From Sapria himalayana (taxonomy: Eukaryota > Streptophyta > Magnoliopsida > Malpighiales > Rafflesiaceae): a stretch of DNA of 64,000 nucleotides. Shown here one piece after another: positions 1-10,705 of the stretch. The position numbers and the translations under genes are program-made. Every line of letters begins with the position of its first letter. The first letter of the stretch is position 1. The stretch covers positions 873,039 to 937,038 of the forward strand of contig JAREIK010002450.1 in assembly GCA_029783825.1 (NCBI GenBank). Reading direction: 5' to 3'. The notes beneath the pieces are model-generated. The model was not told the origin of the DNA. It did no database searches and saw only the letters and a program-made list of their open reading frames with translations.

Positions 1-120
1 TTTTTATTTTTTTTATCATACCGTATCCTAGCCGTATCTGTATCCTAGTTTTTTAGAATTTACCGTATTCCCGTATCCTGCCATATCGTATCCCCGTGTC
101 TGTGTCCGTGTCCGTGCTTC
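1..120 (+). mobile_element. hAT (DUF659-type) terminus fragment
   Basis: The stretch is full of cgtatcc and tgtccgtg words and ends in gtgtccgtgcttc at 120. The same ending closes the larger hAT element at 34349-37698 and, in diverged form, the short one at 22974-23446. It is read as the 3' end of another copy whose body lies left of the window. No target duplication can be tested. Confidence 0.5.
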
Positions 121-1200
121 ATAGGTTTTGACAATGAGTAGTAAACATACTGATTCTCATTTTGCTAGTTGTACTTCAACATCAACAAGATGTTCTATTT
201 TAGTTTCAAATAATAACGGATAAAAGAGGCTGAAGTGGTATGAGGAGTTGGAAAGGAAACCTACCGTTGTTTTGGGAATAGGGATACACTTGGAACATTT
301 GATGCATTTATTTTAGAGTTGAAACATGTTTTTTGAGTTTATCAAGGTTGTAAAGTAGATTGCCCAACTTACCCAATGATTTTCATTTAGATCATTCATG
401 GATACTATTTATATCTTTAATAATGAGTGCTTCAAATTATTCACTAGAGACAACGTAGTTGCTAGAATGCTAGATATTATGATTCTAGCATTTGTTTCTC
501 TCATGTCAGACATATGAATAGTTGACTTAAAAGTTAATAGTTATATTATAAGTAATAATTCTTTGTATTTCTTTATTTTAATCTCTTGACTCTTTGATGT
601 TCAAGTAACTAATGATACTATTGTCAAATAATGTTAATAATTTTCTAATTATTTTGCATCATGTATTTAACATTTTGTTATTTATTTGAAATCTTATAAT
701 AATTAGTTGTATTAATAAATAATTAAATTGTAATATTTATTTTTTCTATTATTTTTAATTGAATTAACTAACTTTGAGGATAACATTCCTAGTAAATGAG
801 CTCGATGAATTGTCTGTTTTTTTGACCCTTTGGAGACTCACTATATTTTTTAATTAATATTGATTCATTGTTTGTTTATTTTCAAATTAATCATTCTACA
901 TTGTTTAAGTTGAAACTCTTAGAACTAAGTATGAAAAAGTTTTTATTAATTATGAGATATGTTAGTTATGAAATTATACTAGAGATTTATTTTTGACACA
1001 TTAGGAAGTAGTTAATTTAATTTTCTTTTATTTGATCGACACAAATATTTAAGGATTGTATAACAAAATTACACATGATAATTTTTATTTTTATGTTTTT
1101 TTATTAACAATGCACTATTTCTATATTGATGATTTAAATTAAAAAAATAAATTATATTTGTCAAAATAATTTAGATTTATCTTTTTGTGTTTTTATATAA
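121..1200. other. AT-rich upstream intron or flank, no gene seen
   Basis: No exon of the carboxylase, no transposase motif and no RNA gene could be recognised. The stretch at 130-540 is slightly less AT-rich and may be old retroelement coding DNA, but every frame is closed by stops and no family could be named. Confidence 0.4.
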
Positions 1201-1203
1201 TAG

Positions 1204-1655
1204 TCAATGCAATATGATTTTGATATTTATATTATGAGAAGTTATCACACTCTTGTGTATATCTTGGGCGAGTTCATCCCATATCTTGAGAAGTATGAGA
1301 TTATTTACTAGAAATTATGTTCTGATGCTCTCCAAAAATAAGATATTTAAAAGAAGAAATAATTATTTAGTTAAAATAATTATAATATTTATCTTGCGTG
1401 AAAGTATTCATTGACATTTTGAGGTGATGTAATATTCAATGTAATATGATTTTGCTATTCATATTCTGAAAAGCATTCACATTCTTGAGTATATCTCAAG
1501 TGAGTTCATCCTATATCATGAGATGCTTGAGATTATTTACTAGAAATCATGATTAGATGCTCTCCAAAAATAAGGTATTCAAAAAAAAGAATAAATATTT
1601 AGTTGAAATAATTTAATATTTATATTGCATAAAAATATTCTCAGACATTACTTAC
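1204..1655. repeat. Diverged tandem duplication, about 233-bp period
   Basis: The unit starting near 1204 (caatgcaatatgattttga) returns near 1437 (caatgtaatatgattttgc). Several later matching blocks follow in the same order, including gagttcatcc, gattatttactagaaat and gatgctctccaaaaataag. There are two copies only and they are clearly diverged. They carry no coding potential. Confidence 0.6.
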
Positions 1656-2230
1656 TGGTTAGTGCCATGTACGTTTGAGTATACATGTTCTGTGCTATGA
1701 TCTTTTTTCTCAAAAGGGATAAGTTGGTTGATCATGCCATTAAATATGTATTTTTTGCCTATGACTATACCCAAAAAGGGTATTAATGTTTTTTCCCAAG
1801 GCAAAAAAAATTTCTTTGTTATTATGATTATTGAGATTTATTATTCTTTTATTATTTTATTATTATTTTATTTATTATATTAAAGTGATATTATACTAAA
1901 AATATTATATTGTATTTTATAAGAATTTTGAAGTTAAATATTTTTAGATAAGAATAGTATTGATATGATTGGTTACTTGAGAAATTTATGTGGTATATGC
2001 ATATATTAAAGCTCATGTTTTTATGTGACGACAAATGTATTTATTCATGGACACTACATTTTGAGTTTGAGACTCATCAAATACAGTCTATGACTTTTGG
2101 GGTTTAAGAATGTTGAGTCATTAATCTCTCAGATTTTATACTGAAGTGCGAGTGTTGTATAATGGGTATGACCTCGATTTCTTTTATATTTTTCTTTACT
2201 TGGATAAGAGAACCCATCAAGTGGGCTTCT
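1656..2230. other. AT-rich stretch, dispersed retroelement-like repeat
   Basis: No gene is seen. The part near 2120-2180 (cattaatctctc ... ggtatgacct) resembles a stretch near 20530-20590, so it belongs to a dispersed repeat, possibly an LTR fragment. The family was not identified. Confidence 0.3.
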
Positions 2231-2770
2231 CTAGAGGTCACAACTGTGCTGGGTTGACATGACTGTTAAAGAGGGCAGCTCAACATGACCCGATGGCAAC
2301 CCAAGTCATGCTGGTTTGGGTTAGTTCACATGAAAACTTAACATGATTTTATACTAGGCAAGGGTTGTGCTTGGCCTGATAGGGATCGAACCTAGGCTAG
2401 CATGGGTTTGATCCATACTAGCTTTCACCTAGGTTAATGGCTAGCCCTGACTTGGCTTGACCAGACCTCATTGTGCCTTTTTAAATGGCGTGTGAGATTC
2501 ATGTGTCAACTCGAGTTGGGCTTTTTACCCAACCTGGAGCATGATCTGGGCATGTTTTGTCAGCATGGATAATTTTGGTCTGAGCGGGCTGATTTTGTGG
2601 CTCGTGCCATGCCTCATGCTATTATGGAACATGGGCAGCAATTCATGGCACTGCACTGCTCAAACCGTGCCTTTGTACTGGCTTGTGCCTGTCATAATCA
2701 TGGGTTTGGCTGTGCCAGGGAATGCCTGGGAAGGTTTTCACCGTCTAGGTCACCGCCCTCTCATTTTCCA
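2230..2770. mobile_element. GC-richer hAT subterminal-type repeat
   Basis: This is an island of ggct, tggg, gcatg and cacg words in AT-rich surroundings. It matches in style the subterminal regions of the hAT family that is clearly bounded at 52643-56304. No clean terminal inverted repeats or target duplication were found, so boundaries are approximate. Short ORFs across it (2541-2777, 2597-2857) are by-products of its base composition. Confidence 0.4.
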
Positions 2771-3199
2771 TCTTTAGGCTTCTCCAACCCTAATTATATA
2801 TATACATTAATTTTTTTTTTATTTTTTAAAGATGAATTAATTTTTTTAGTATCATAGAATGGGAACGTGGAAACCCTAGGTGAAGTGTATGGCTTGCATA
2901 TGTAACAATACAAACATACACTTGAGAGTTGAGTGGGTCTGTACAGTGTAGGCACGCCTACTCGTGTATGGTGAGCATAATGTCAATCCAGTGATATTCA
3001 GTGGGATATTGATGTCTTCAGTGGAGGAGTATCATTGCGTGCACAGTGGAGGCGTGCCAGTGCAGTAGATTTTGAAGGTATGCTGTGCAGCCAAGTGTTA
3101 TTTTGTGCAGATTCTAAAATCCTAGGCTTATGCAATTTGTTATTTGGCTTATTGAGTATTTCATAAGGTTTCCTAGATTTTATTTAAATTGCTTTCCTT

Positions 3200-3500
3200 T
3201 TAAAGTTGTAAACATTGCATACTTAAAAATTTTTGTTGGATGTATTTTTTGTGCCACAAATGAGACTTCTCTGAGAGAAGTTTTTGGTAAGTTAAGTGAA
3301 ATTGTTGATTCTAAAGTCATTATTGATCATGAAACAGTGAGATTTGAGGATTTGGCTATATTAATTATAGAACTGGTGAAGAGGCATTTAATGCTATTTA
3401 GACATTGGATGGGTAAGAATGAAAGGTGTATCAGGGTGAATTATGCAATTGAAAAACCTAGATATGGTGATTATGAAAGTGACTACTACAACTACTTTGT
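3200..3500 (+). pseudogene. Frameshifted RRM (glycine-rich RNA-binding protein-like) pseudogene
   Basis: In one frame there is an RNP2-like block KIFVGCIF, then ATNETSLREVFGKL and VDSKVIIDHET. This is the order of the first half of the RNA recognition motif in plant glycine-rich RNA-binding proteins. The RNP1-like block GFGYINY follows only after a one-base shift, near 3350. Two stops then lie in that frame before the original frame resumes with GRCIRVNYA-like sequence (here ERCIRVNYA) and EKPR near 3420-3470. The order fits a single RRM and the shifts mark it as dead. No poly(A) tail or target duplication was seen, so a processed copy is possible but unproven. Confidence 0.6.
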
Positions 3501-3546
3501 TTGTTTCATTGTCAGAGATCAGAACACACTCAAGACAGGTGTTTGA

Positions 3547-4815
3547 TTTTACATTCTGAGTACGAAAGACATTTTGGTGTTCAAAGACCGTACAATATAC
3601 TTTCAGATCTACTCAAAATAGATCTTTTATGTGTAACCATATCGGTCTCAATATATTTACTCAAGAGGAGTATCACGAATTTTTTTTCTCTTGAAGTCTA
3701 TCAATTCTAGTAGAGGTTCTTCAAGTGTTGATATTTCTATCACATTTTCTTTTATTCTATTCGCTTTGAACTGGATTATTGACACGAGCCAATATTTATG
3801 TGACATGTAATCAATTTTTTTTCTTATTTATCGTGAGTATAATTCTTTATCATTATAATCAATAATGTTGTTGTGTGGGCTAGTGGACATAACAATGTCA
3901 ATATTAAGTATATTCCTTTGATTTGAATTTTTTTTTTGAGTTTTGTCATAATTTATCTTCAGTTAATTGTTTAACTAGAAAAAATTATAATATTATTTTT
4001 TATTATTTTGATGTTTTAATGCAATATTAGTAGATAATGCTTAACTTTCTTGTGGATTGAGTGAGATAGATTATACTTATTTTTTTTATTCTAAGAAATT
4101 ATTCTAAATATTTGATAATAATTACCTCTTGTGTTATGAATCTCCAAGTTAAAGATTAGTTATTTGATAAATTGAAGATTATGAAATTAAACATAAATAA
4201 AATAATTTCTATTGACTATGAGTTATGTTCGTTACCATAAAATTTTGTTCCCTAAAACATCTAGGTATATTTTTTGTCTAATAGAAGTGTTATATTTATC
4301 TTAATTAAATATTAATTAGTTTTTTTTTTGTAATTTTATTTTGTGTTGGTGTTTTATCACTAGATGCTCAATGAATAATCTCATGCTCCTCAAAAAGGAA
4401 ATACTATTATGAGAAATATATTCTAAAATATTTTTATTTTATATACGTTTAATTTACATTTGTATTAATTTTTATTTATTTTATAGAAAATAGGTAAAAT
4501 ACAAAAAACACATTCAACTTTAAATAAAAAAAAACCTAAAAGTAGCATGAAAATTCATCAATAATGATTAAATATTTTATTCTATCCTAAATAATTATTT
4601 TATTTGATCCTTATATATTTATTTGTATGCACCAAGAGAAATAGATCCTAATTAGTACCCTATTATCATGTTAAATAGAAGGTATTAATATGTTTTATTA
4701 TTTGATATATCTTATATTAAAAGAAATCATCATTTTTGTGTTTGGTTTCATGATCTCTAACTTGATTAATTAATAGTGAATCAATTGAGAATACACTAAT
4801 AACGGATTAATGATA
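3547..4815. other. AT-rich stretch, nothing recognised
   Basis: There are long runs of A and T, and stops in all frames. No terminal repeats or conserved protein blocks could be seen. Confidence 0.4.
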
Positions 4816-4819
4816 ACTA

Positions 4820-5520
4820 GGAATCTATAGGACTTTATGAGGCTAGAGCAAAGTACATACAACTTATCATGTTCAATTTTCAAAAAATCATCATCAAAAC
4901 ATGTAAATCATGTACATAATTGTTAAATGAGAAAAAACTAATATTATGATTGAGAGCGATTACTTGTAATATGTGTCAAAATAATATTATCATATCTTTT
5001 GGTCAAACTATTCACTACCACAATATCAACGACTCTAGATTTGAAAAATGAAGTACACAAAATGTAGTCACCTGTAACATGTTGGCTCTTGGGTTCACTA
5101 CCTAAAAGTCTGAATTGAGTTTGAGTTTGACCATGTAGAAAACAATGGTACCAGAAACCTCAGGCTTGTTCATAGTTTTCAAGGAGAGTAGTCGTAATCT
5201 TCTTTGGATATAATAATCTTCTTCGTAGGCGACTTAATGAAAATCCATGAGTACCTACGATAGTGTTCATATACTAAAAATTATTGATAGTTTTTTAGTA
5301 AATTTTTAGTAAAAATTATTGATACTAAAAATTTTTAGTAACTACGATAGTCCCCACAATGCCTTGTCTTTCTGCAATAGGAACATGCTACACTATTCTC
5401 CCTACCTTTAGAATTGGCACATCCAACTTACGATCAATTGGTGCCTTGGATAATACTATAAGTTGTGACCTAGTTCTATACGCCTCACCTGGAAATATCC
5501 TTTCTCAATATCTATGTTGT
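4820..5520 (-). mobile_element. Possible copia gag remnant
   Basis: Read on the minus strand, about 5340-5480 encodes a short block with CSYCRKTRH, resembling the CCHC zinc knuckle of copia gag, preceded by basic sequence. The region also has a local duplication around 5270-5345 that repeats tactaaaaatt words and the flanking tacgatagt. It is too degenerate for a firm call. Confidence 0.33.
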
Positions 5521-7255
5521 GGATGTATGTGCAATTAGCTTGAGTATAATATATTGTGGTGTATTTTACATATGTATGTTTTGATTGATGGGGGAATTAT
5601 AAATTTCTGTTACATATGTATTTTTAGTTAGAGGAAGCTTGCTCACATGATGTAGGAGACGTGTAGTGATGAGACAAAGTAAACTTGGTTGCAAAATGAC
5701 TCCTTACTATTACTTGCTATATGACAATTCATCGAGTTAAATTTTGTTTTTTTGTATTTGTATCTTGTATGACATGCAAGATATTATGAAAGGTTGGAAT
5801 ATTATTTTACCTATCCTGGACTATGCAAATATATGATAACGTTTAATAACTTCAGAAACTAAGATTCGACAAGCCTAGAAAGTCAAATTAAATTATCATT
5901 TTTTTTACTCTTGTAACACACCTAGCTATGTAATTCTTGGAGATATTAACAGTAGAAGTGGTTATGACTAATAGTGAGTCAAATAGAATGATTTTTTGCA
6001 TAATATTTTAGTACTCACAACTTGATATTTTTTTGGTGTTTCGTAGTTAAATATTGGGTGGCCATGTCATCTCTATTAGATCAAATATGTATTATAAGAC
6101 ATTTTAGTATATGCAAGACAACATAGACTCAATGAAGAGACATTATATGCATGATATATTGATAGTAGAGGAAATGTTAGTCATAAAAGCAGCATAGCAC
6201 GATATCTTCATTATTCTACACATAGTGTAGGAGGAATGATCACGCAAGAAAGAGTTGTTGGTAGTTGTTTTCAAATGTGAGGTTAAGAGGACTGGAAGTT
6301 GGTGAGGGAGACATGTTGATTTTCGGTGCCATCTAATGATACTCAGAATAATATGTAGAATTCTTTGCTAGTAAGATAGTAATAAATAATTTCTATTTCT
6401 TAGATATTATAGTCCACTTTCTTTTTTCTTTCTACTTTTGAATTATTGACTATCAATTTATGAGTTAACAATTATATTGCAGGTAATTATTCTTTCTTAT
6501 TATATATATTTTTTGTTTCCTAAATATTATAATATTCAATAACAAATTATCAAAAATATTTAGTTATGATAATATTAAATTTTACGCTATCTTTTTTTAT
6601 GTATTTATAATTTATTCTTGTGCCATAATAGTCTAATTTATTATGAGTTGTTTTACAAGATTAAAAAATTTTCAAAAATATTCTTTTTGTGATTGAACTT
6701 AATAAACTATATATCTTTACTTTTATGATTTGGAATCCTCACAAGATATTTAAAAGTTGGTAATCTAATAATTATTTATTCTCATTTTGATCATTAATTT
6801 TTAGCTAAATTATGAAACTTGGATCTCAGTATTAGATATGCCATTATTGTAAAACATAGTTATCAAAAGTGCATATCAGACATGCCAAAGATTCTCATAT
6901 ATTTCAAGAAACAATCTAGTCTATTAAAATAGTAAGTGATATATGATTATTTTGAAATTCAATATGAATGTATAATTTAGAATGATGATGATAATTATCT
7001 ATGAGATATTTTAGTGATTAAATATCCCTTAAAGATTTTTTATAATCTCATTATTTTGTGTTGTAATAATTAGACAATATGACACATGCTTTCTAATCTC
7101 ATATTTCATGATTGGATGAAATATATGGATGAAGAATATTTTTTTGTTAGGAAAATGATTCGGGATGAGATTATTGTTATTAATTATATTCATTTAATAG
7201 GTCAAACAATAAACATCTTTTCAAATATCATGAATATGTCTTTGTAGATTTGTCA
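5521..7255. other. AT-rich stretch, nothing recognised
   Basis: No exons, transposase blocks or inverted termini were recognised on either strand. Confidence 0.4.
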
Positions 7256-7259
7256 AATT

Positions 7260-7620
7260 AGTCGTATTAGGCATGAATGACCTATTTTTTAGGCCTATCC
7301 GAGTCATCATGTCATGCTTGGTACGACATGATTTTTAACACTGGATATGTCATGCTTGCTTACTCTAACAATAGGCACCCAACATGACTAGTTGGCCAAC
7401 TGCTTGGCTATGTCATGCTGGATGATATTAGGTTGTTCCAAGCTAGGTCAGGCTTTGCAAGGCTAGTTTGGGTTCATTTTAGGTTAGCTTGGGTTAGGTT
7501 CAAATTAGTTTGGTTAGACTAGATGGGTTGCCTTGGCTAGGAACCCTATGATGACACGATTCGAGCTGTGTTGTAGGCCACGCCTCATGCCTGTGCTTAG
7601 GATGCCCGATCTAGTTGATT
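7260..7620. mobile_element. GC-richer hAT subterminal-type repeat
   Basis: It has the same word content (catgtcatgc, ggctaggt, gacatga, tgggtt) as the subterminal parts of the hAT elements elsewhere in the window. The boundaries are not resolved. Confidence 0.35.
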
Positions 7621-8339
7621 CTTATAAGTTTGTGCTTATATTTTTTTTCTCAAAGCTCAGTGTTCTGGAACTTTATACATCAATTTGAGGGGATATGTTG
7701 TGATTTATAATTTTTTTTTATTTTTTTTTTAACTTTTTGCATTATGAATGATAGCACCTAACTTGGGATGCTTCAATTCTACAATCTCATTATATAAGGG
7801 CCTCTCCTTTATACATTATTTATTTAGTTCTCATTTCATATTAGATGTGGTTTTACGTTTTAGTATTATTATCTTTATATTAATTATCTTTTACATTTCA
7901 CTTAATTATTATTATTTTCATTTCAAATCATCATCTTTATCTTTTTTTCAATTTTTTATTAAAAAAATAATCATCAACCAAGCTTCATCCTAATTATTTG
8001 GGATCAGCTAAAATCAACCAAACTTTATTATCAATCATTACTTTGTAAAAAAATAAAAAATTAATTTAATAAAAACATAAAAATTATTAGGAGTGACAAA
8101 ATATTAAAATATATGTTTGATAACTTTAATACCAATTATGATAATCTGATAATCATATATCAGACTTTCTTTGCTAGCACACTATTATAAAATGTGTTGT
8201 AGAAAGAAAAAATAAACATATATTTGAGATAATTATTATATTATTTTTTGATAGGAAGCATTCCTAAATATTTTTGGGAAAATAATATTTTAATGGTAAA
8301 CTTCTTCATCAATTGAATATTATTTGGTGTTTTTCTTAT

Positions 8340-8800
8340 TGGGTGTTAATTCAGATTTTACATCATAAAGAGAAATTATTTAATGTATCTATCAAAGTTG
8401 AGTGTATTTATTTTATTTATTATCTTTTTCAAGAATATGACAAGATGACATATAAGTATACATTTCTTGATTACTCTAGTATTTTAAAAAGGATATAAGT
8501 ATTATTTATTTAAAATTGATATTATTTTTTTTCAATCTTATTTTGTGATTGAGCAAAATAATAATTTCTGTTTTATAATACTGTATGGAGGTCATCTAAA
8601 TGCTTACCAATATTTGACCTCTTGTTAATTCATATAATTGGGGTATGTTTCCTTTGATTTATATAGACACGTGGGGAACCCGATAGGTATGATGCTCATG
8701 AGAGATAATATTTTGTTGACTTTATTGATCATTTTTTCATATTTACATAATTGTATTTGTTTAAAAAAACAATTTTTTTTATATTTTAATTTTTATAAAA
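8340..8800 (+). mobile_element. Degenerate Ty1-copia integrase debris
   Basis: Around 8440-8500 a frame reads similarly to the post-integrase block K(C)xFLGYSSxxKGYK of copia polyproteins (here YTFLDYSSILKR). Around 8650-8750 a Y-x-D-T-W-G-like block and a FIDHF-like block follow. The order is scrambled relative to an intact element and stops are frequent, so these are remnants. Confidence 0.35.
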
Positions 8801-8839
8801 TGATAATAATAATTTAGAAAAAAATTATCAATTAGGGTG

Positions 8840-9400
8840 GACGGGGGTAAATAATTTCACTGAAGGGCGAAAATGAAAAGTAATTACTCTTAAGCATAGG
8901 GGAAAACTATGAGACCATTCACTCTGTGGGATGCATCTTCCCAAACATAGTTTAATCAACCATCAGTGACTCATCCGTATCCATTGACGAATAACACAAA
9001 AAAAAAAAACAATAATAAAGACTGAAGTTGTGATGGAATCTTAAGTAAGGACACAAAATAACAAAAAGAGAACAAGTGCAGAATTTAGCAATCTACAATC
9101 ATCGTGAACACAAAAAACATTAAAAAATAGAATTTAACAGTTCCACTGACAAATAAGACGATAAACACAACAGAATAATATAACAACAATTTACATATGA
9201 AAAAAAAAAGAATGCAAAAGAAAAACACAAGATGAACATAATGTGGCAATAATCTACAATAGAGGAAAAATACAAAAGAAAAAGCACAGCAAGAACTGAA
9301 TTTAGAGGCATTCAATGATGCAGGAAGAACAGAAAAAGCACAGCAAGAACATAATGTTCAGCATCATGCAAAGCTGAATTTAGGATTGTATATTTTTTAC
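8840..9400. repeat. A-rich stretch with short internal repeats
   Basis: The block agaaaaagcacagcaagaac occurs twice, near 9278 and 9332. A looser pair built on aatctacaat lies near 9090 and 9250. Minus-strand ORFs here are low-complexity and hydrophobic and look fortuitous. Their family is unknown. Confidence 0.35.
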
Positions 9401-10059
9401 AAATGGTGGATATATTTTATCTTGACCGGTTATTGTGACTCTACTAGGCTCCAATATGATATTTATTATAAATGTTTATATTTTCTAGAAAATAATATTA
9501 TTTTATGAAAATATGAAATATATAATTATTTTTTATTCCAATACAATGACAAAGAATAATGTAATGATTACTGTTATTTGTAAACTTTATTGGATTATAA
9601 TTTACACATTTAGGGAGATTAATTTTTTGTTTTATAGGTCACATTATTTTTCATTCGGACAACTAGACAACCATATAACTAAATACATTATTTTAAGTAT
9701 TTTTTTTGAGGGAATTATGTAGATCAAGAACGAGTATTACTTCTTTAGAAAAAAGATATATGATATACTGATTACGTAGATGTGCTTTGGGCCATCTAAT
9801 TGATGTATTTATAAAGTCACTGTGAAGATATCAAATTTTTTTCTTATTCTCTAAGCTTGGTATTAATTATATGTACTCACCAGCTTGTGATGAATATTGA
9901 TTATTTTTATATATCTTTATCATGATTTTCTTTCATAGGAGTGCTCATGTAGAGTCAAGTTTTCATAGTTTTTTTTTCATTGTATTTTTATATGAGATTA
10001 TATTTTATTTACTGATTGATATTATTTTATATTTTATTTTTAGAAGTCTTTACATTATA

Positions 10060-10500
10060 ATAAATGAAAAAATGGGCTTGGGAATGGGTCAGACATGATC
10101 GGGTATGTTACCTCTCCATACCGGTGTTTTAATCATTATTTGTTTCTATTTATTAATATTTTGTTGTTTATACCATGTAGACATTGTAAAATGGGCCAGT
10201 GCAGCAGACATCTTGTTGGTCTGGCTTGAGCTTGGATATGCCTGATTCATTTTATTCACTGCTAATTTTGATTATATTTGAAAGTATTGATTTTATTTAA
10301 ATTTCAAAATCAAAATTTTCATCATTATAATGTAATGATATTTTTAGCCTGCTTGATCAAGCCATTTGGCCCTCTAGGCTGTGTTGCCGTTGCCTGTTGG
10401 CTGCTGGGCTGAGACTTCCTGCTGGGGCATGATTATCAAAGGATCGGGATGAGCCAAAACCACTGGGTCACAGGCTTGCCCTTGTTGCCCACCCTATCTT
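10060..10500. mobile_element. GC-richer hAT-type repeat upstream of exon 1
   Basis: The words atgggccagtg, gggctgag, cctgctggggcatg and ggtcacaggc mark the same kind of hAT-end DNA as elsewhere. The stretch ends about 100 bp before the exon acceptor at 10608-10609, so it lies inside the upstream intron. Confidence 0.35.
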
Positions 10501-10609
10501 GCCACTACTCAACTAGTGCAGAATTAAAAAAAAAAAACAATATTCTCCACCATTTTATTCCATAACTCTAGTTTGGAATGCTGATGTTACATTTTGTTCT
10601 GTTTTCCAG

Positions 10610-10705
10610 TGTCGACATTTAGAAGTTCAGTTACTTTGTGATCAATATGGAAATGTGGCAGCTTTGCATAGCCGTGATTGTAGTGTGCAGAGGCGACACC
10701 AAAAG
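10610..10705 (+). CDS. ACC1: ACC exon 1 (of those visible): biotin carboxylase ATP-grasp
   Basis: It encodes 32 codons including [14 protein letters not shown] and [11 protein letters not shown], an ATP-grasp stretch nearly invariant in eukaryotic biotin carboxylase domains. The acceptor is ttttccag. The first codon reads Cys where the family usually has Ser. The donor is GC (aaaag then gcatca). No GT nearby keeps the frame, and the next exon joins exactly where the family requires (K then IIEEGP). Confidence 0.93.

Noticed and set aside
3130..3546. 138-codon ORF as an intact RNA-binding protein gene
   Set aside because: The RRM order is recognisable only across a frameshift and stops, so it was called a pseudogene.
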